Source: Planctomycetota bacterium (GTDB lineage Bacteria > Planctomycetota > Planctomycetia > Pirellulales > Pirellulaceae). Taken from it: a DNA stretch of 34,319 bases. Each line of letters starts with the position of its first letter. Within the stretch, counting starts at the first letter, position 1. Below the pieces are notes generated by a model that was given only the letters and a program-made list of their open reading frames with translations, was not told the DNA's origin and searched no databases. The stretch spans positions 1 through 34,319 of the forward strand of contig JAJDEH010000433.1 of the NCBI GenBank assembly GCA_029259935.1. The letters run 5' to 3'. Shown here piece after piece: positions 8,844 to 16,803 of this stretch. Made by a program: the position numbers and the translations under genes.

Positions 8844-9230
8844 GGCGGATGGTTTCCATTCGGAATTTGGTTAAGGTTCGCCACCACCATCAGGCGTGAC
8901 GTCACACCCCAATGTTGCCGGAATCGTCGTTTTCGTCAAACTGGCAGGTGAAGAGTTGTCGGAATGAGCGGGCGGCAACGTACGGCAACCCATCCTGTGC
9001 GAACCGTTGGCGATGGGCACAGCGGCCCGTGCTATGCATTTCGGCTTGCTGGCCGCCTTTGCCTCACGGAGTAGTTGTTGCTCCATCGGCGGGGGAGTAA
9101 AATCGCTCACGCACAGGTTAGTTTACTTCTACGTGAGTACTCGCTATCACGGCCGAGCGATCGCTCGTATTTGTTTCGAGGCCCTGCTTCGTTAATTTCT
9201 TACGCACCTCATTTATGCAAAGGGCATCTC
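8844..9230. other. Divergent intergenic region, no clear gene
   Basis: This 387-base gap separates the minus-strand BtuF-like gene from the plus-strand DUF1579 gene. A 79-codon GTG frame (8871-9110, minus) is open, but its product matches nothing I know and it has no good ribosome site. No riboswitch, repeat or strong promoter could be identified. Confidence 0.5.
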
Positions 9231-9860
9231 ATGACAGTTCGCACATTGATTAGTGGGTTAGTTGTTTTGCTTTTGGCTATGTCTTTCACCAGCGCGGGCC
9301 GCGCGGATGATAAAGAGAAAAAGTCAGCCGATTCCGATCCCGCAAACGTCGAAGCGTTGATGAAAGCGTTCGCCAAGCCGGGCAAATCGCACAAGCATTT
9401 CAAACGATTGGCCGGGACCTGGAAGGCGGAGACCAAGAGCTACTATAAAAATCCCGAAAAGCCGAGCACTTCCGAGGGCGAGGCCAAGTTCGCGGTCATG
9501 ATGGGTGGGCGCTATTTGCGACAGAACTTTCGTGGCGAGTTTGACGGCCAACGGTTCATCGGAATGGGAATCACGGGATATGACAATGCTCTGAAGAAAT
9601 ACGTCGGCATGTGGATTGACAATAACGGCACCGGGATCATGCGCACCGAGGGTTCATACGACGTGAAAACCAACACCATGACCGAAATCGCTTCGGCCTC
9701 CTCGCCGCTGGGCGAAATGAAAATGAGGATGGTTACCAAATACGTGGACGACAACAAATTCCTCTTCACCATGTACGCCCAGGAAGGTGAAAACGAAAAA
9801 AAGATTATGGAGATGACCTACACGAGGACGGCTGCTTCCGATGCCGCGAAGGAGCAGTAA
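9231..9860 (+). CDS. Secreted DUF1579 family protein
   Basis: A 209-residue protein. The start at 9231 follows an AAAGGG ribosome site and gives a clear signal peptide: MTVRTLISGLVVLLLAMSFT, then SAGRADDK. The mature part carries DUF1579 features: a helical lead (EALMKAFAKPGKSHKHFKRL), then LAGTWKAETKSYY, MMGGRYLRQNFRGEFDGQRF, GMGITGYDNALKKYVGMWID and a final antiparallel beta region. DUF1579 proteins look like small beta-barrels; their biochemical role is not established. The frame is open further upstream (to 9075), but that extension lacks a ribosome site and would bury the signal peptide. It is a single-gene unit closed by the terminator at 9929-9961. Confidence 0.85.
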   Translation: MTVRTLISGLVVLLLAMSFTSAGRADDKEKKSADSDPANVEALMKAFAKPGKSHKHFKRLAGTWKAETKSYYKNPEKPSTSEGEAKFAVMMGGRYLRQNFRGEFDGQRFIGMGITGYDNALKKYVGMWIDNNGTGIMRTEGSYDVKTNTMTEIASASSPLGEMKMRMVTKYVDDNKFLFTMYAQEGENEKKIMEMTYTRTAASDAAKEQ

Positions 9861-9928
9861 TGCCGTAAGCAGTTCATGCCCCACGATCCACGGCGTGGTT
9901 CCATTCGGACCAGCAGAAAGATCATCCC

Positions 9929-9961
9929 CGGCGAAGATTTGTTTCTTCGCCGATTTTTTTT
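9929..9961 (+). terminator. Intrinsic terminator after the DUF1579 gene
   Basis: CGGCGAAG (9929-9936) and CTTCGCCG (9945-9952) form an eight-pair stem around ATTTGTTT, followed by A and a run of T. It lies about 70 bases after the DUF1579 stop on the same strand. Confidence 0.85.
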
Positions 9962-10063
9962 ACCTTGTTGACGACGTTCGCGATTTACTGAAGCAGATGG
10001 AAGATCTCCAATTAAATCTCCCCGCGGGTGCCGTTACGCCGATTGCGCTAGCCTCCAGCCGCC

Positions 10064-12013
10064 CTATTCCTTCTCGCCGCCGTCCATTCCCAGTTGGACC
10101 ATCTTGCGGTACAGGTTCGAGCGATGCAGCCCAAGTCGTTTGGCGGCTTCCGTCATGTTGCCACGAACGCGGTCGATTTGCTTTCTGATGTACTCGACTT
10201 GAAACTGCCGGGTCGCGTCCGTTAGCGCCAATTCAAGCGAGAACAGGGCCGAGGACTGGCTGTCGCCCGGCAGAACAAATGCCAAATCAGGCGCGTCGAT
10301 CTTATCGCCCTGGGAAAGGTACGCCAGCCGCTCCATGAGGTTGCGCAACTCCCGAATGTTCCCCGGCCAATTGTGGGCGATCATTCGCTTGCGAGCGGCG
10401 GCCGTGAACTTGGGCGGCCGGCGGCGCGCCTTGGCGCAGAAGTCACGCAGAAAGTGTTCCGCCAGCAGCAGCACATCGTCGCCTCGTTCCCGCAGGGGCG
10501 GTAATTCTATTGAGACCACGTTCAAGCGAAAAAACAGGTCTTCACGAAACCTTCTCTCGCGCACCATGGCGGCCAAATCTTGATTCGTGGCCGCGATCAC
10601 GCGCGCGTCGCTGTGAATCGGCCGCGAACCACCCACGCGGACCACTACCTTTTCTTCCAGCACGCGCAGCAGTTTGGCTTGACCGCTCAGGCTCATATCG
10701 CCGATCTCGTCCAGAAACAGAGTTCCGCCCGAGGCGAGTTCGAACTTACCGGCACGACTCTCGTGGGCGTCGGTAAACGCGCCTTTCTCATGTCCGAACA
10801 GTTCGCTTTCCAGCAGAGTCTCGGTCAGCGCGGCGCAGTTAACCGCCACGAAGGGCTCGTTGCGACGGCGGCTCAGGTAGTGAATTAATTGGCTGACCAC
10901 TTCCTTTCCCGTGCCGTTTTCTCCCAACAGCAAGACCGCCAAATCGGTACTGGCCACGCGACGAACCGTCGAGCGAAGTGCCTCGATGGGCGGGCAGTCA
11001 CCGATCAAGCGAACTCGTTCGGCGGCCTGGTCCGCCATGTGATTACAAACCTGCAGCAAGCTCTCGCGCTGCTGAGTATTCTCCAAGGCGATAGCGGCAT
11101 GCTTGGCCAGTTCGCTCAGCGCGACTTCGTCGTCGTCGGTGAAATTTCCGTCGATCTTGTTGATCATTTCAAAAGCGCCAAACATCTCGCCATTGCGGCC
11201 ACGCATGGGAACGCAAAGCAGTGAATTGGTGCGAAATCCAAGTTGCTGATCGACGTGGCGATCGATCTCTCGTTGATCGGATTCGATATCCGAGTCCACA
11301 CGTCGTGGCTGGCCCGATTGAACAACTTGCCCGACTACGCCCTTGTCGTCGGGAATCCGTAGCTCACCGCCTTCTACTCCCAGTGCCGGCCGGCCGACCA
11401 GAGTCTTGTTCGGCTTGTCCCATAAGAAAATACTGGCCCGCTCGGCAGTCAATCGCTGAGTCGACATTTCGGCCATCTGTTGCAACAACTCGTCCATCTC
11501 TTGGACTTGATTCCAACTGGCCGCGATTTCCAGCAATCCCTCCATCCGATCGATGCGCCGCAAGTCGCTGCTTCGCTGACGAACAATCACCAGGGCCTGG
11601 CCCAGCGTCCGGGCCACCTGCCCCAATGAATCGAGCGACGGTTCCTGGTCGGCTCCCCTCAAGGCCACCAATAGATCCGAGCGGCGGGACGCGGGGCCGA
11701 GCGACACCGCGCACCATCGATCAGCCTCAACGTCCGATTCTTGATCCAACGCCTCGGACAGCAATTCGAACGGCAACGGTTGGGATTCTCCACACCGCGC
11801 CCGAATGCCCCATTGCCCTTTGCGTGCTTCCGCCACGGCCAGAAAGGTCGATCCGATCTCCTTGCGGATCATCGTGAGGGTCGGCTGAAGAAACTCCTCC
11901 CCGGAATCAGCTTGAGCTGCGGCGTGCCAAATCTGGGCTGTCAGTCCCCCGCTCGTTGTGTTTTGCACGTTGTTCATGGTCGCCGATAGAAAGAACTGGC
12001 CGTTTGACATCAT
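10064..12013 (-). CDS. Sigma-54-dependent Fis-family regulator with GAF sensor
   Basis: A 649-residue enhancer-binding protein that would use ATP to open sigma-54 promoter complexes. Residues about 25-145 look like a degenerate sensor. Residues about 165-315 are a GAF domain (for example [20 protein letters not shown] and [20 protein letters not shown]). The AAA+ domain has Walker A GENGTGKE (364-371), the sigma-54 loop as GAFTDA (411-416), Walker B LFLDEIGD (432-439) and sensor [12 protein letters not shown] (489-500). A Fis-type helix-turn-helix ends the protein ([20 protein letters not shown]). The usual loop is GAFTGA; the Gly-to-Asp change is a known natural variant. The start could be the ATG at 12013 or 11977; neither has a ribosome site. 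The regulon and ligand are unknown. Confidence 0.93.
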   Translation of the reverse strand: MMSNGQFFLSATMNNVQNTTSGGLTAQIWHAAAQADSGEEFLQPTLTMIRKEIGSTFLAVAEARKGQWGIRARCGESQPLPFELLSEALDQESDVEADRWCAVSLGPASRRSDLLVALRGADQEPSLDSLGQVARTLGQALVIVRQRSSDLRRIDRMEGLLEIAASWNQVQEMDELLQQMAEMSTQRLTAERASIFLWDKPNKTLVGRPALGVEGGELRIPDDKGVVGQVVQSGQPRRVDSDIESDQREIDRHVDQQLGFRTNSLLCVPMRGRNGEMFGAFEMINKIDGNFTDDDEVALSELAKHAAIALENTQQRESLLQVCNHMADQAAERVRLIGDCPPIEALRSTVRRVASTDLAVLLLGENGTGKEVVSQLIHYLSRRRNEPFVAVNCAALTETLLESELFGHEKGAFTDAHESRAGKFELASGGTLFLDEIGDMSLSGQAKLLRVLEEKVVVRVGGSRPIHSDARVIAATNQDLAAMVRERRFREDLFFRLNVVSIELPPLRERGDDVLLLAEHFLRDFCAKARRRPPKFTAAARKRMIAHNWPGNIRELRNLMERLAYLSQGDKIDAPDLAFVLPGDSQSSALFSLELALTDATRQFQVEYIRKQIDRVRGNMTEAAKRLGLHRSNLYRKMVQLGMDGGEKE

Positions 12014-12052
12014 TTTGATAATAAATATTAGCTTGCGACATCAAAATGACAA
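12010..12052 (-). promoter_or_regulatory. Promoter with overlapping palindromic operator for the sigma-54 activator gene
   Basis: On the minus strand, TTGTCA (12047-12052) and TAATAT (12025-12030) are 16 bases apart. A perfect 10-base inverted repeat, TCATTTTGAT (12010-12019) and ATCAAAATGA (12040-12049), flanks the -10 element and overlaps the -35. A dimeric regulator bound here would block the promoter, so autoregulation is an attractive guess. The predicted RNA would begin only a few bases before the ATG at 12013. Confidence 0.5.
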
Positions 12053-12248
12053 CCTCGCACACGGGACTGTGTCACCAAAAGGTGGACAAGCGGAATCTCT
12101 ATCAGCCTCAAACCCCCTCTGTTGGTGGGTTTTGTTTTGCGGCGCTGCGGGCGGGGCAACGGTGATGGTCTGAATGCTCCAAAAGCCTTATCATCTGCTG
12201 AAATAAGATCTTTAGCGAACTCCGGCCGGAGTAATTCAGGAGCCATAC

Positions 12249-13076
12249 ATGGGACTGTTTGACGGGAAAAAAGGGCTGATTTTGGGAGTTGCGAACGACC
12301 GTTCGATTGCCTGGGCGATCGCCAAACAGGTGATGGCGGAAGGTGGACAGTGTGGTTTTACCCATCTGCCCGACAGGCCTGACGACGAAAAGAAAAAGAA
12401 CCGCCGCCGCGTGACCAAGTGCATCGACGGGCACGACAACGCTAAGTTTCTGATCCCATTGGATGTCCAATCCGACGAGAACATTGCGGAAGTAATCAGC
12501 CACGCCAAACAAGAATTTGGCCAGATTGACTTTTTGCTGCATTCGATTGCCTTCGCCTTACTCGACGATCTACGGGGTGACACCATCGACACCAGCCGCG
12601 AAGGATTCAAGTTGGCGATGGAGATCAGCGCCTATAGCCTGATGGCGGTGGCCAGCGCGGCCAAGGATGTCATGTCTGATAAAGGCTCGATCTTGACGAT
12701 GACCTATTTTGGCGGCGAGCGTTGCGTTCCCGGTTACAACGTGATGGGGATTTGCAAAGCGGCGCTCGACTGCGCGGTTCGCTACCTGGCCTTCGATCTT
12801 GGTCCTCAAGGAGTGCGCGTCAACGCCATCAGCGCGGGTCCCCTGAAGACGCTGGCTTCATCGGCGGTGGGAGCGAAAGGCATGGAATCGTTGTACGAAA
12901 ACGTATCGCCCATGGGACGCAATATCACGCATCAAGAAGTGGGGCGTGCCGGCGCGTTCCTGTTGTCGGATATGTCTGGTGGAATTAGCGCCGAAATCTT
13001 GCACGTCGATGCGGGCTATAACGCCATGGGTTCGCCTGGCCGCTTGTTGGATAAGATTCAGGAAGCAGGCGGATAG
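12249..13076 (+). CDS. fabI: Enoyl-[acyl-carrier-protein] reductase (NADH)
   Basis: FabI reduces enoyl-ACP in the last step of each fatty-acid elongation round. The 275-residue protein has the FabI nucleotide-binding start GLILGVANDRSIAWAIAKQV. Its catalytic pattern is Y153, Y163 and K170 in YFGGERCVPGYNVMGICKAA (Y-x6-K), followed by GVRVNAISAGPLKTLASSAV. An extra basic stretch of about 15 residues after strand two (DRPDDEKKKNRRRV) is longer than in E. coli FabI. The ATG follows a CAGGAG ribosome site. The Nudix gene starts 20 bases downstream, so the two are probably co-transcribed. The catalytic set is complete, so this should be an active, triclosan-type target enzyme. Confidence 0.95.
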   Translation: MGLFDGKKGLILGVANDRSIAWAIAKQVMAEGGQCGFTHLPDRPDDEKKKNRRRVTKCIDGHDNAKFLIPLDVQSDENIAEVISHAKQEFGQIDFLLHSIAFALLDDLRGDTIDTSREGFKLAMEISAYSLMAVASAAKDVMSDKGSILTMTYFGGERCVPGYNVMGICKAALDCAVRYLAFDLGPQGVRVNAISAGPLKTLASSAVGAKGMESLYENVSPMGRNITHQEVGRAGAFLLSDMSGGISAEILHVDAGYNAMGSPGRLLDKIQEAGG

Positions 13077-13096
13077 CCTCATTTTCGTTCACCACC

Positions 13097-13489
13097 GTGA
13101 CGCCAACACCGACTCTCATTGCCGTGGCTGTCGTCGAGCATGACGATCAGTTCTTAATCGGTCCACGGCCGGCAGCGGCCGTGCTGTCAGGCTTTTGGGA
13201 ATTCCCTGGCGGCAAAGTGCGCGTCCATGACGATGAGTCGCCCGAGCAAGCCGCTTGCCGAGAATGCCTTGAAGAAACGGGACTCGAAATCCGAGTCCTA
13301 TCTCGCTTTCCGTCACACGTACATCGTTACGAATATGGCGACGTCGACCTGCGGTTTTTTTCCTGCGCGCCGCTGGATCCGTCCGCCGTTCCTCGGGAGC
13401 CGTTTCGTTGGGTCAGCCGAGCAAGTCTGCCAGGCTATCGTTTTCCCGCTGGCAACAGGATGCTGTTGAACTTGCTTACCGGGGAATGA
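13097..13489 (+). CDS. Nudix hydrolase, MutT-like
   Basis: A 130-residue protein starting at GTG 13097. It begins TLIAVAVVEHDDQFLIGPRP and holds a Nudix box in GGKVRVHDDESPEQAACREC followed by LEETGLEI. The distance between the first Gly and the first Glu is two residues longer than the G-x5-E consensus, while E-x7-R-E-x2-E-E-x-G is kept, so metal binding should be intact. The C-terminus has a PFRWVSRASLPGYRFPAGNR motif typical of MutT/8-oxo-dGTPase relatives. It likely removes oxidised or otherwise damaged nucleotides; substrate is inferred from the family. It follows fabI closely on the same strand. Confidence 0.87.
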   Translation: MTPTPTLIAVAVVEHDDQFLIGPRPAAAVLSGFWEFPGGKVRVHDDESPEQAACRECLEETGLEIRVLSRFPSHVHRYEYGDVDLRFFSCAPLDPSAVPREPFRWVSRASLPGYRFPAGNRMLLNLLTGE

Positions 13490-13553
13490 CAACTTAGCGA
13501 CGCGGACATCTCACAATTCGCGTCACAAACAAGCGGGCGAAGCCTTTTCCGCA

Positions 13554-13559
13554 TACAAT
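13554..13559 (+). promoter_or_regulatory. Possible -10 element of a leaderless alkA-like transcript
   Basis: TACAAT lies exactly six bases before the ATG at 13566, so the start codon would be at or near +1. There is no good -35 hexamer and no Shine-Dalgarno sequence. Two other genes in the window show the same arrangement. Confidence 0.35.
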
Positions 13560-13565
13560 TTTCGC

Positions 13566-14195
13566 ATGCCTTTCAATGCCACGACAATTCGATCGGCGCG
13601 GCGGCATCTGCGCAAGCATGACCCGGTCATGCGGGAGATTATTGATGCGGTCGGTCCGTTCACTTTGCGACCCGATCGCAACCGGTTTGGCATGATGGTC
13701 CGGTCGATCATCTCGCAGCAGATTTCGGTCGGCGCGGCCCGCTCGATTCGCGGTCGGCTTGAACAACTCGTGTCCCCCGACAAGATCACCGCGCGGAGCC
13801 TGCTTCGATTTGACTTCGACCAATTGCGATCCGCCGGCCTGTCGCCACAAAAGGCGACGTACGTGTTGGACCTAGCGGAAAAAACGGACAACGAAACGAT
13901 CCGCCTGCGGACGATTGGACGGCAATCGGACGAAGGCGTCATTGAAGAACTGACGCAGGTCAAGGGAGTCGGACGCTGGACGGCCCAGATGTTCTTGATC
14001 TTCGCGCTGGGCCGGCTGGATGTCTTGCCACACGATGATCTTGGTATCAAAGTCGCGTTGCGCGACCTCTATGGTCTGGACGAACTCCCCGACAAGGAAA
14101 CTAGCTTTAGCATTGCCGAGTCGTGGCGCCCCTACGCTTCGGTGGCAAGCTGGTACTGCTGGCGCGGGCTTGAGTTGCGAAAAAGTGCAAAATAG
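13566..14195 (+). CDS. DNA-3-methyladenine glycosylase II-like (HhH-GPD)
   Basis: A 209-residue base-excision-repair glycosylase of the AlkA type lacking the extra N-terminal domain of E. coli AlkA. It contains FGMMVRSIISQQISVGAARS (41-60), the helix-hairpin-helix LTQVKGVGRWTAQMFL (129-144) and the GPD loop DVLPHDDLGIKVALRDLYGL; D158 corresponds to the catalytic Asp. The protein would excise alkylated purines from DNA. A TACAAT hexamer ends 6 bases before the ATG and no ribosome site is present, so the mRNA may be leaderless. It stands 76 bases after the Nudix gene, another nucleotide-damage enzyme. Confidence 0.9.
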   Translation: MPFNATTIRSARRHLRKHDPVMREIIDAVGPFTLRPDRNRFGMMVRSIISQQISVGAARSIRGRLEQLVSPDKITARSLLRFDFDQLRSAGLSPQKATYVLDLAEKTDNETIRLRTIGRQSDEGVIEELTQVKGVGRWTAQMFLIFALGRLDVLPHDDLGIKVALRDLYGLDELPDKETSFSIAESWRPYASVASWYCWRGLELRKSAK

Positions 14196-14433
14196 AAAAT
14201 TCTTCTCGTCGCACAAGCACCAATAAAAATGCGCACAATCTTCGCCTGCCCGTCGCTTGTTTGAAGACCCGCACTCATCTGCCGAGTTAGGGGCAAGGAC
14301 GGCGGGACAAGAACAACCAAATTCTTCGCTTAACGGAGCGTGACGCGCCTCTCCTGACACCGTAACTGGCTTCCAATCAAGCACTTGGCTAGAGAGCGTT
14401 CGACACGCGGAGCGATGCGGCGGAAAGCGAGAG

Positions 14434-14506
<73 letters not shown>

Positions 14507-14606
14507 TTAACGTCAAGCCACTGAATGGCTTTTTGACCTTTGGCGGGAGGGGCATGGGATTCGGGGTAACACCCGTTTTGACACCTGATCCTCAATCCTT
14601 TGAATC

Positions 14607-14812
14607 ATGGTCACAAAGTCTACCAAGAATTCTGCCGACGGAAAACCCGCGAAGCCCTGTCCGAGCTTCCCACTTTTCCTGCACGCCGCTGGGCGAAGAA
14701 GATCCTAGGAAAACTACATTATTTCGGTCCATGGTCAGATTCCCAGGCGGCGCTACGCCTGTATCTCGACCGAAGGGACCGTTTGCGGGACGATGCCTGG
14801 GCCTCTCCGCGC
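14607..14812 (+). pseudogene. Remnant of a planctomycete-type tyrosine integrase N-terminus
   Basis: From the ATG at 14607 the first frame reads MVTKSTKNSADGKPAKPCPS, then FPLFLHAAGR, and stops soon after. From about 14687 the next frame continues RWAKKILGKLHYFGPWSDSQ, then AALRLYLDRRDRL. Together they match, from memory, the start of planctomycete phage-type integrases (..FPLxPHATGRWAKKIRGKLHYFGPW..). The break fits loss of one of two tandem CTGGGCG units at 14689-14695, a 7-base deletion that shifts the frame. The catalytic domain is missing: the homology ends where the palindromic repeats begin. The fragment is therefore dead and marks an old integration event near the tRNA-Lys gene. Confidence 0.7.
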
Positions 14813-14816
14813 ACCC

Positions 14817-15090
14817 GTCATTCCCGGGCAGGCGGGAAGCCAGTAGGGGCGGGAAGGCTTGCGGTGATCCAATGCAAATGCCGCGACCGCGAAGACCAGC
14901 GCTAAATTCTCGCCTGCTTGGGAATGAAGGTCAATCAGTTTGCCGCACGCTGGTTCCCGCCTGCGCGGGAAGAAACGGCGGGTGGTTTCATGGCCGCTGG
15001 TTTGGATGCTGCCGCGTCCGTCATTCCCGCGCAGGCGGGAATCCAGTGACGTTCGCAAGCAGCCTGGGTTCCCGCCTGCGCGGGAAGGAC
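14817..15090. repeat. Cluster of palindromic repeats with core TTCCCGCGCAGGCGGGAA
   Basis: At least four good copies alternate in orientation: 14817-14844 (plus), 14950-14973 (minus), 15020-15049 (plus) and 15064-15090 (minus). A degenerate copy lies near 14906-14930. Full copies read GTCATTCCCGCGCAGGCGGG followed by AATCCAGTG. Each can fold into a short hairpin. This is a REP/BIME-like intergenic repeat type found in many proteobacterial and planctomycete genomes. The apparent open frames through it on both strands are by-products of the repeats. Confidence 0.85.
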
Positions 15091-15243
15091 GGTTAGAGGC
15101 TTCTTGAAGTACTACGTCGATCTTGTTGGCTGCGACCTCGTCGCATGATACAGAGCCAGTGAGCGAAAAACGCCACCCATAATTCAGTTTCAATCCGCCC
15201 GAAAAACTCTGTCCTTGCCAGCAGCGACACAGGAATACGCCTC

Positions 15244-15369
15244 CCGGCGAGCCCTCGATGTTAGTCGAGGGGTAACGATGGAGCGGTTGGCGGACGCCTA
15301 TTGATGTAGGAAGTAGGCAAGGTGCCTTGTTGATCAGCGTGCCCCCAGCTAACGCTGGCGGCTCGCCGG
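15244..15369. repeat. Inverted pair of hairpin repeats
   Basis: CCGGCGAGCC (15244-15253) and its exact reverse complement GGCTCGCCGG (15360-15369) face each other. Each arm carries its own small hairpin just inside: CCTCGATGTTAGTCGAGG and CCAGCTAACGCTGG. The GTTAG/CTAAC hairpins resemble a repeat family common in planctomycete intergenic regions. No gene lies between the arms. Confidence 0.6.
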
Positions 15370-15380
15370 TGACGCTCGAT

Positions 15381-15421
15381 TCCAAAACTGTTCGAGTCTG
15401 CTGGATGGCGGTATAATGAAC
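15381..15421 (+). repeat. Promoter-like direct repeat, copy A
   Basis: TCC, AAAACTGTTCGAGTCTGCTG, then GATGGCGGTATAATGAAC. It matches copy B (17867-17906) except for one indel and three substitutions over 41 bases. It contains a perfect TATAAT (15412-15417), 17 bases after TGTTCG. Copies A and B bracket a 2.4 kb cassette with the SIMPL and TIR genes. It may be a mobile or conserved promoter module. Confidence 0.75.
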
Positions 15422-15482
15422 GTCCACGCTGCCTTGCTTCGCTCATTCACGTCAACTCGCGGTCCGGCTATCCATGACACTA

Positions 15483-15688
15483 TGCCTCAAACACCAATCA
15501 CATCCGAACAGATTCTGACTGTCATAAAGGACCCCAAAAACCGCGGAAGAAAGTTGTGGACAGCCAGCGTCGTGCTGAACCGAATGGGGGTATTTCGTCG
15601 ATTCGAACCTCACGCGAATTACCCGAAGAACGCCCGACTGCGTGTCGCCCACGCAACTTCCAAGGCTGCAATCGACCGGGGCGCCTGA
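15483..15688 (+). CDS. Small hypothetical protein (68 residues)
   Basis: An open frame just downstream of promoter-like repeat A. The product begins MPQTPITSEQILTVIKDPKN, continues with WTASVVLNRMGVFRRFEPHA and ends in a basic tail. It has a plausible amphipathic helix and mixed composition but matches no family I recognise. The frame is also open from the ATG at 15416, which overlaps the TATAAT. No ribosome site is visible at either start. It may be a real small cassette gene or chance. Confidence 0.35.
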
Positions 15689-15796
15689 GTGAAAGCGGAA
15701 GGCTGCTCTGCTCACTAAATTGTTGCTACGCTGAACGCAAACGTGTACTTGGTTAGCTCGCAGTTCGTTCATCTGTCAACTTCCCACCGTCCCACT

Positions 15797-16441
15797 ATGT
15801 CGCATCTTCACTTAATCACGGTCAAAGAATCATCCGAGACGGAAGTCACTGCGACCGGCGCGCAGATAGTCGTCCGCATCTCCGGGCAGTCGTTTTTTAC
15901 CGGAGACGAGGCGTTCAAGAAAGCTCAAGAAGTCGCTGACTGCGCAGCCGCGTTGAATAAGGTTGGTGTCGCGAAGGACGATATAACGCTGGCCAGCGTC
16001 GCCACGGAAATCGAAACCGGAATCCTGTCAAAGCACTCATCCGCGATCTATCACTTGATTGTAAAAGTGACCGCGATGGAAGCGTTTGGTGCCGTGCTGG
16101 CCGCAATCAGTTCACAGAAGAACGCAAAAATTGCCGGCATGTCGTGGCACTATCCAAAACTCGAAGAAACCAAAAGCGCAACACTGCAAAGCGCCGTGCG
16201 TGCAGCGAAGGCCGCCGCGGAACAAATCGCGACTGCACTTGGCACAACGGTTTCCGGAGTTCACAAGCTGTCGTATGGCTTCTCGGGCCTTGAGTCCGAA
16301 GTCTCCACCCCAATCAGCGCCTATTCGGGAAAAGATCGTGTGCTGCGTTCAAGAGCAGCACTTGAACAACTGAATCTCTTTCACAAAACGCGAATGGTTG
16401 CCACGGTCACAGCCGAGTTCATTGTCGAAGCATTTTCCTAA
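15797..16441 (+). CDS. SIMPL domain (DUF541) protein
   Basis: A 214-residue protein starting MSHLHLITVKESSETEVTAT. SIMPL features are the early beta segment with VTATGAQIVVRISGQSFFTG, the helix AFKKAQEVADCAAALNKVGV, the strand DDITLASVATEIETGI, and, later, the helix LQSAVRAAKAAAEQIATALG before VSGVHKLSYG. Most SIMPL proteins are exported; this one has no signal peptide, so it is probably cytoplasmic. An upstream extension to 15743 is open but lacks start signals. The family was first linked to a signalling partner of mouse IRAK; bacterial members have no settled function. The tandem-TIR gene lies convergent, 350 bases away. Confidence 0.8.
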   Translation: MSHLHLITVKESSETEVTATGAQIVVRISGQSFFTGDEAFKKAQEVADCAAALNKVGVAKDDITLASVATEIETGILSKHSSAIYHLIVKVTAMEAFGAVLAAISSQKNAKIAGMSWHYPKLEETKSATLQSAVRAAKAAAEQIATALGTTVSGVHKLSYGFSGLESEVSTPISAYSGKDRVLRSRAALEQLNLFHKTRMVATVTAEFIVEAFS

Positions 16442-16590
16442 AATGGGAGCTAACGAATCCGTAGACAGATGGCACATTCGGGAGCGAAGAATGACAATAG
16501 GACAATCTCTTCTCGCTACCAGGTGATCTCGGTGTTGTTCGGATAATAATCGCAAGACGATGCCTGACTTGACTGCTTTCATGCAATGGC

Positions 16591-16803
16591 GTGATCGAAT
16601 TCACTGTCGCAGGAACGTCGATCGATGGGCGCGACGGCATTTGGAGTTCGAGTTTCCCGCCGATAAGATTTACCCACAATGGATCGAATCTGCCCCTAGA
16701 CGCGCCAGGCCCAATCGAGAACCGTTGTTCTTTCGAAGCAATTCCAAGAAACGTTTGCGAATTGCGACCTATCGATGGTCTGTTCAATCCTAGATTAGCC
16801 TGA
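16591..16803 (+). CDS. Possible small hypothetical protein
   Basis: A GTG-started frame of 70 residues between the SIMPL gene and the convergent TIR gene. The product (IEFTVAGTSIDGRDGIWSSS early, then FEAIPRNVCELRPIDGLFNP near the end) has a protein-like mix of residues, but no family is recognised. It overlaps the 3' end of the TIR gene by 9 bases. No ribosome site is apparent. An overlapping frame at 16560-16793 is less protein-like. The rest of the 16442-16794 gap shows nothing. Confidence 0.3.
   Translation: MIEFTVAGTSIDGRDGIWSSSFPPIRFTHNGSNLPLDAPGPIENRCSFEAIPRNVCELRPIDGLFNPRLA

Noticed and set aside
8844..9110. Cobalamin riboswitch upstream of the BtuF-like gene
   Set aside because: No B12-box-like sequence or matching fold could be found in the leader.
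8871..9110. 79-codon GTG frame upstream of the BtuF-like gene
   Set aside because: No family match, poor start signals, and it occupies the natural divergent promoter region.
14817..15090. CRISPR array
   Set aside because: The repeats alternate in orientation, vary in sequence and have irregular spacing; no cas genes are present.
14533..15427. Long open frames on both strands in the repeat region
   Set aside because: Their translations are built from the palindromic repeats (SRAGGN-type peptides) and carry no domain.
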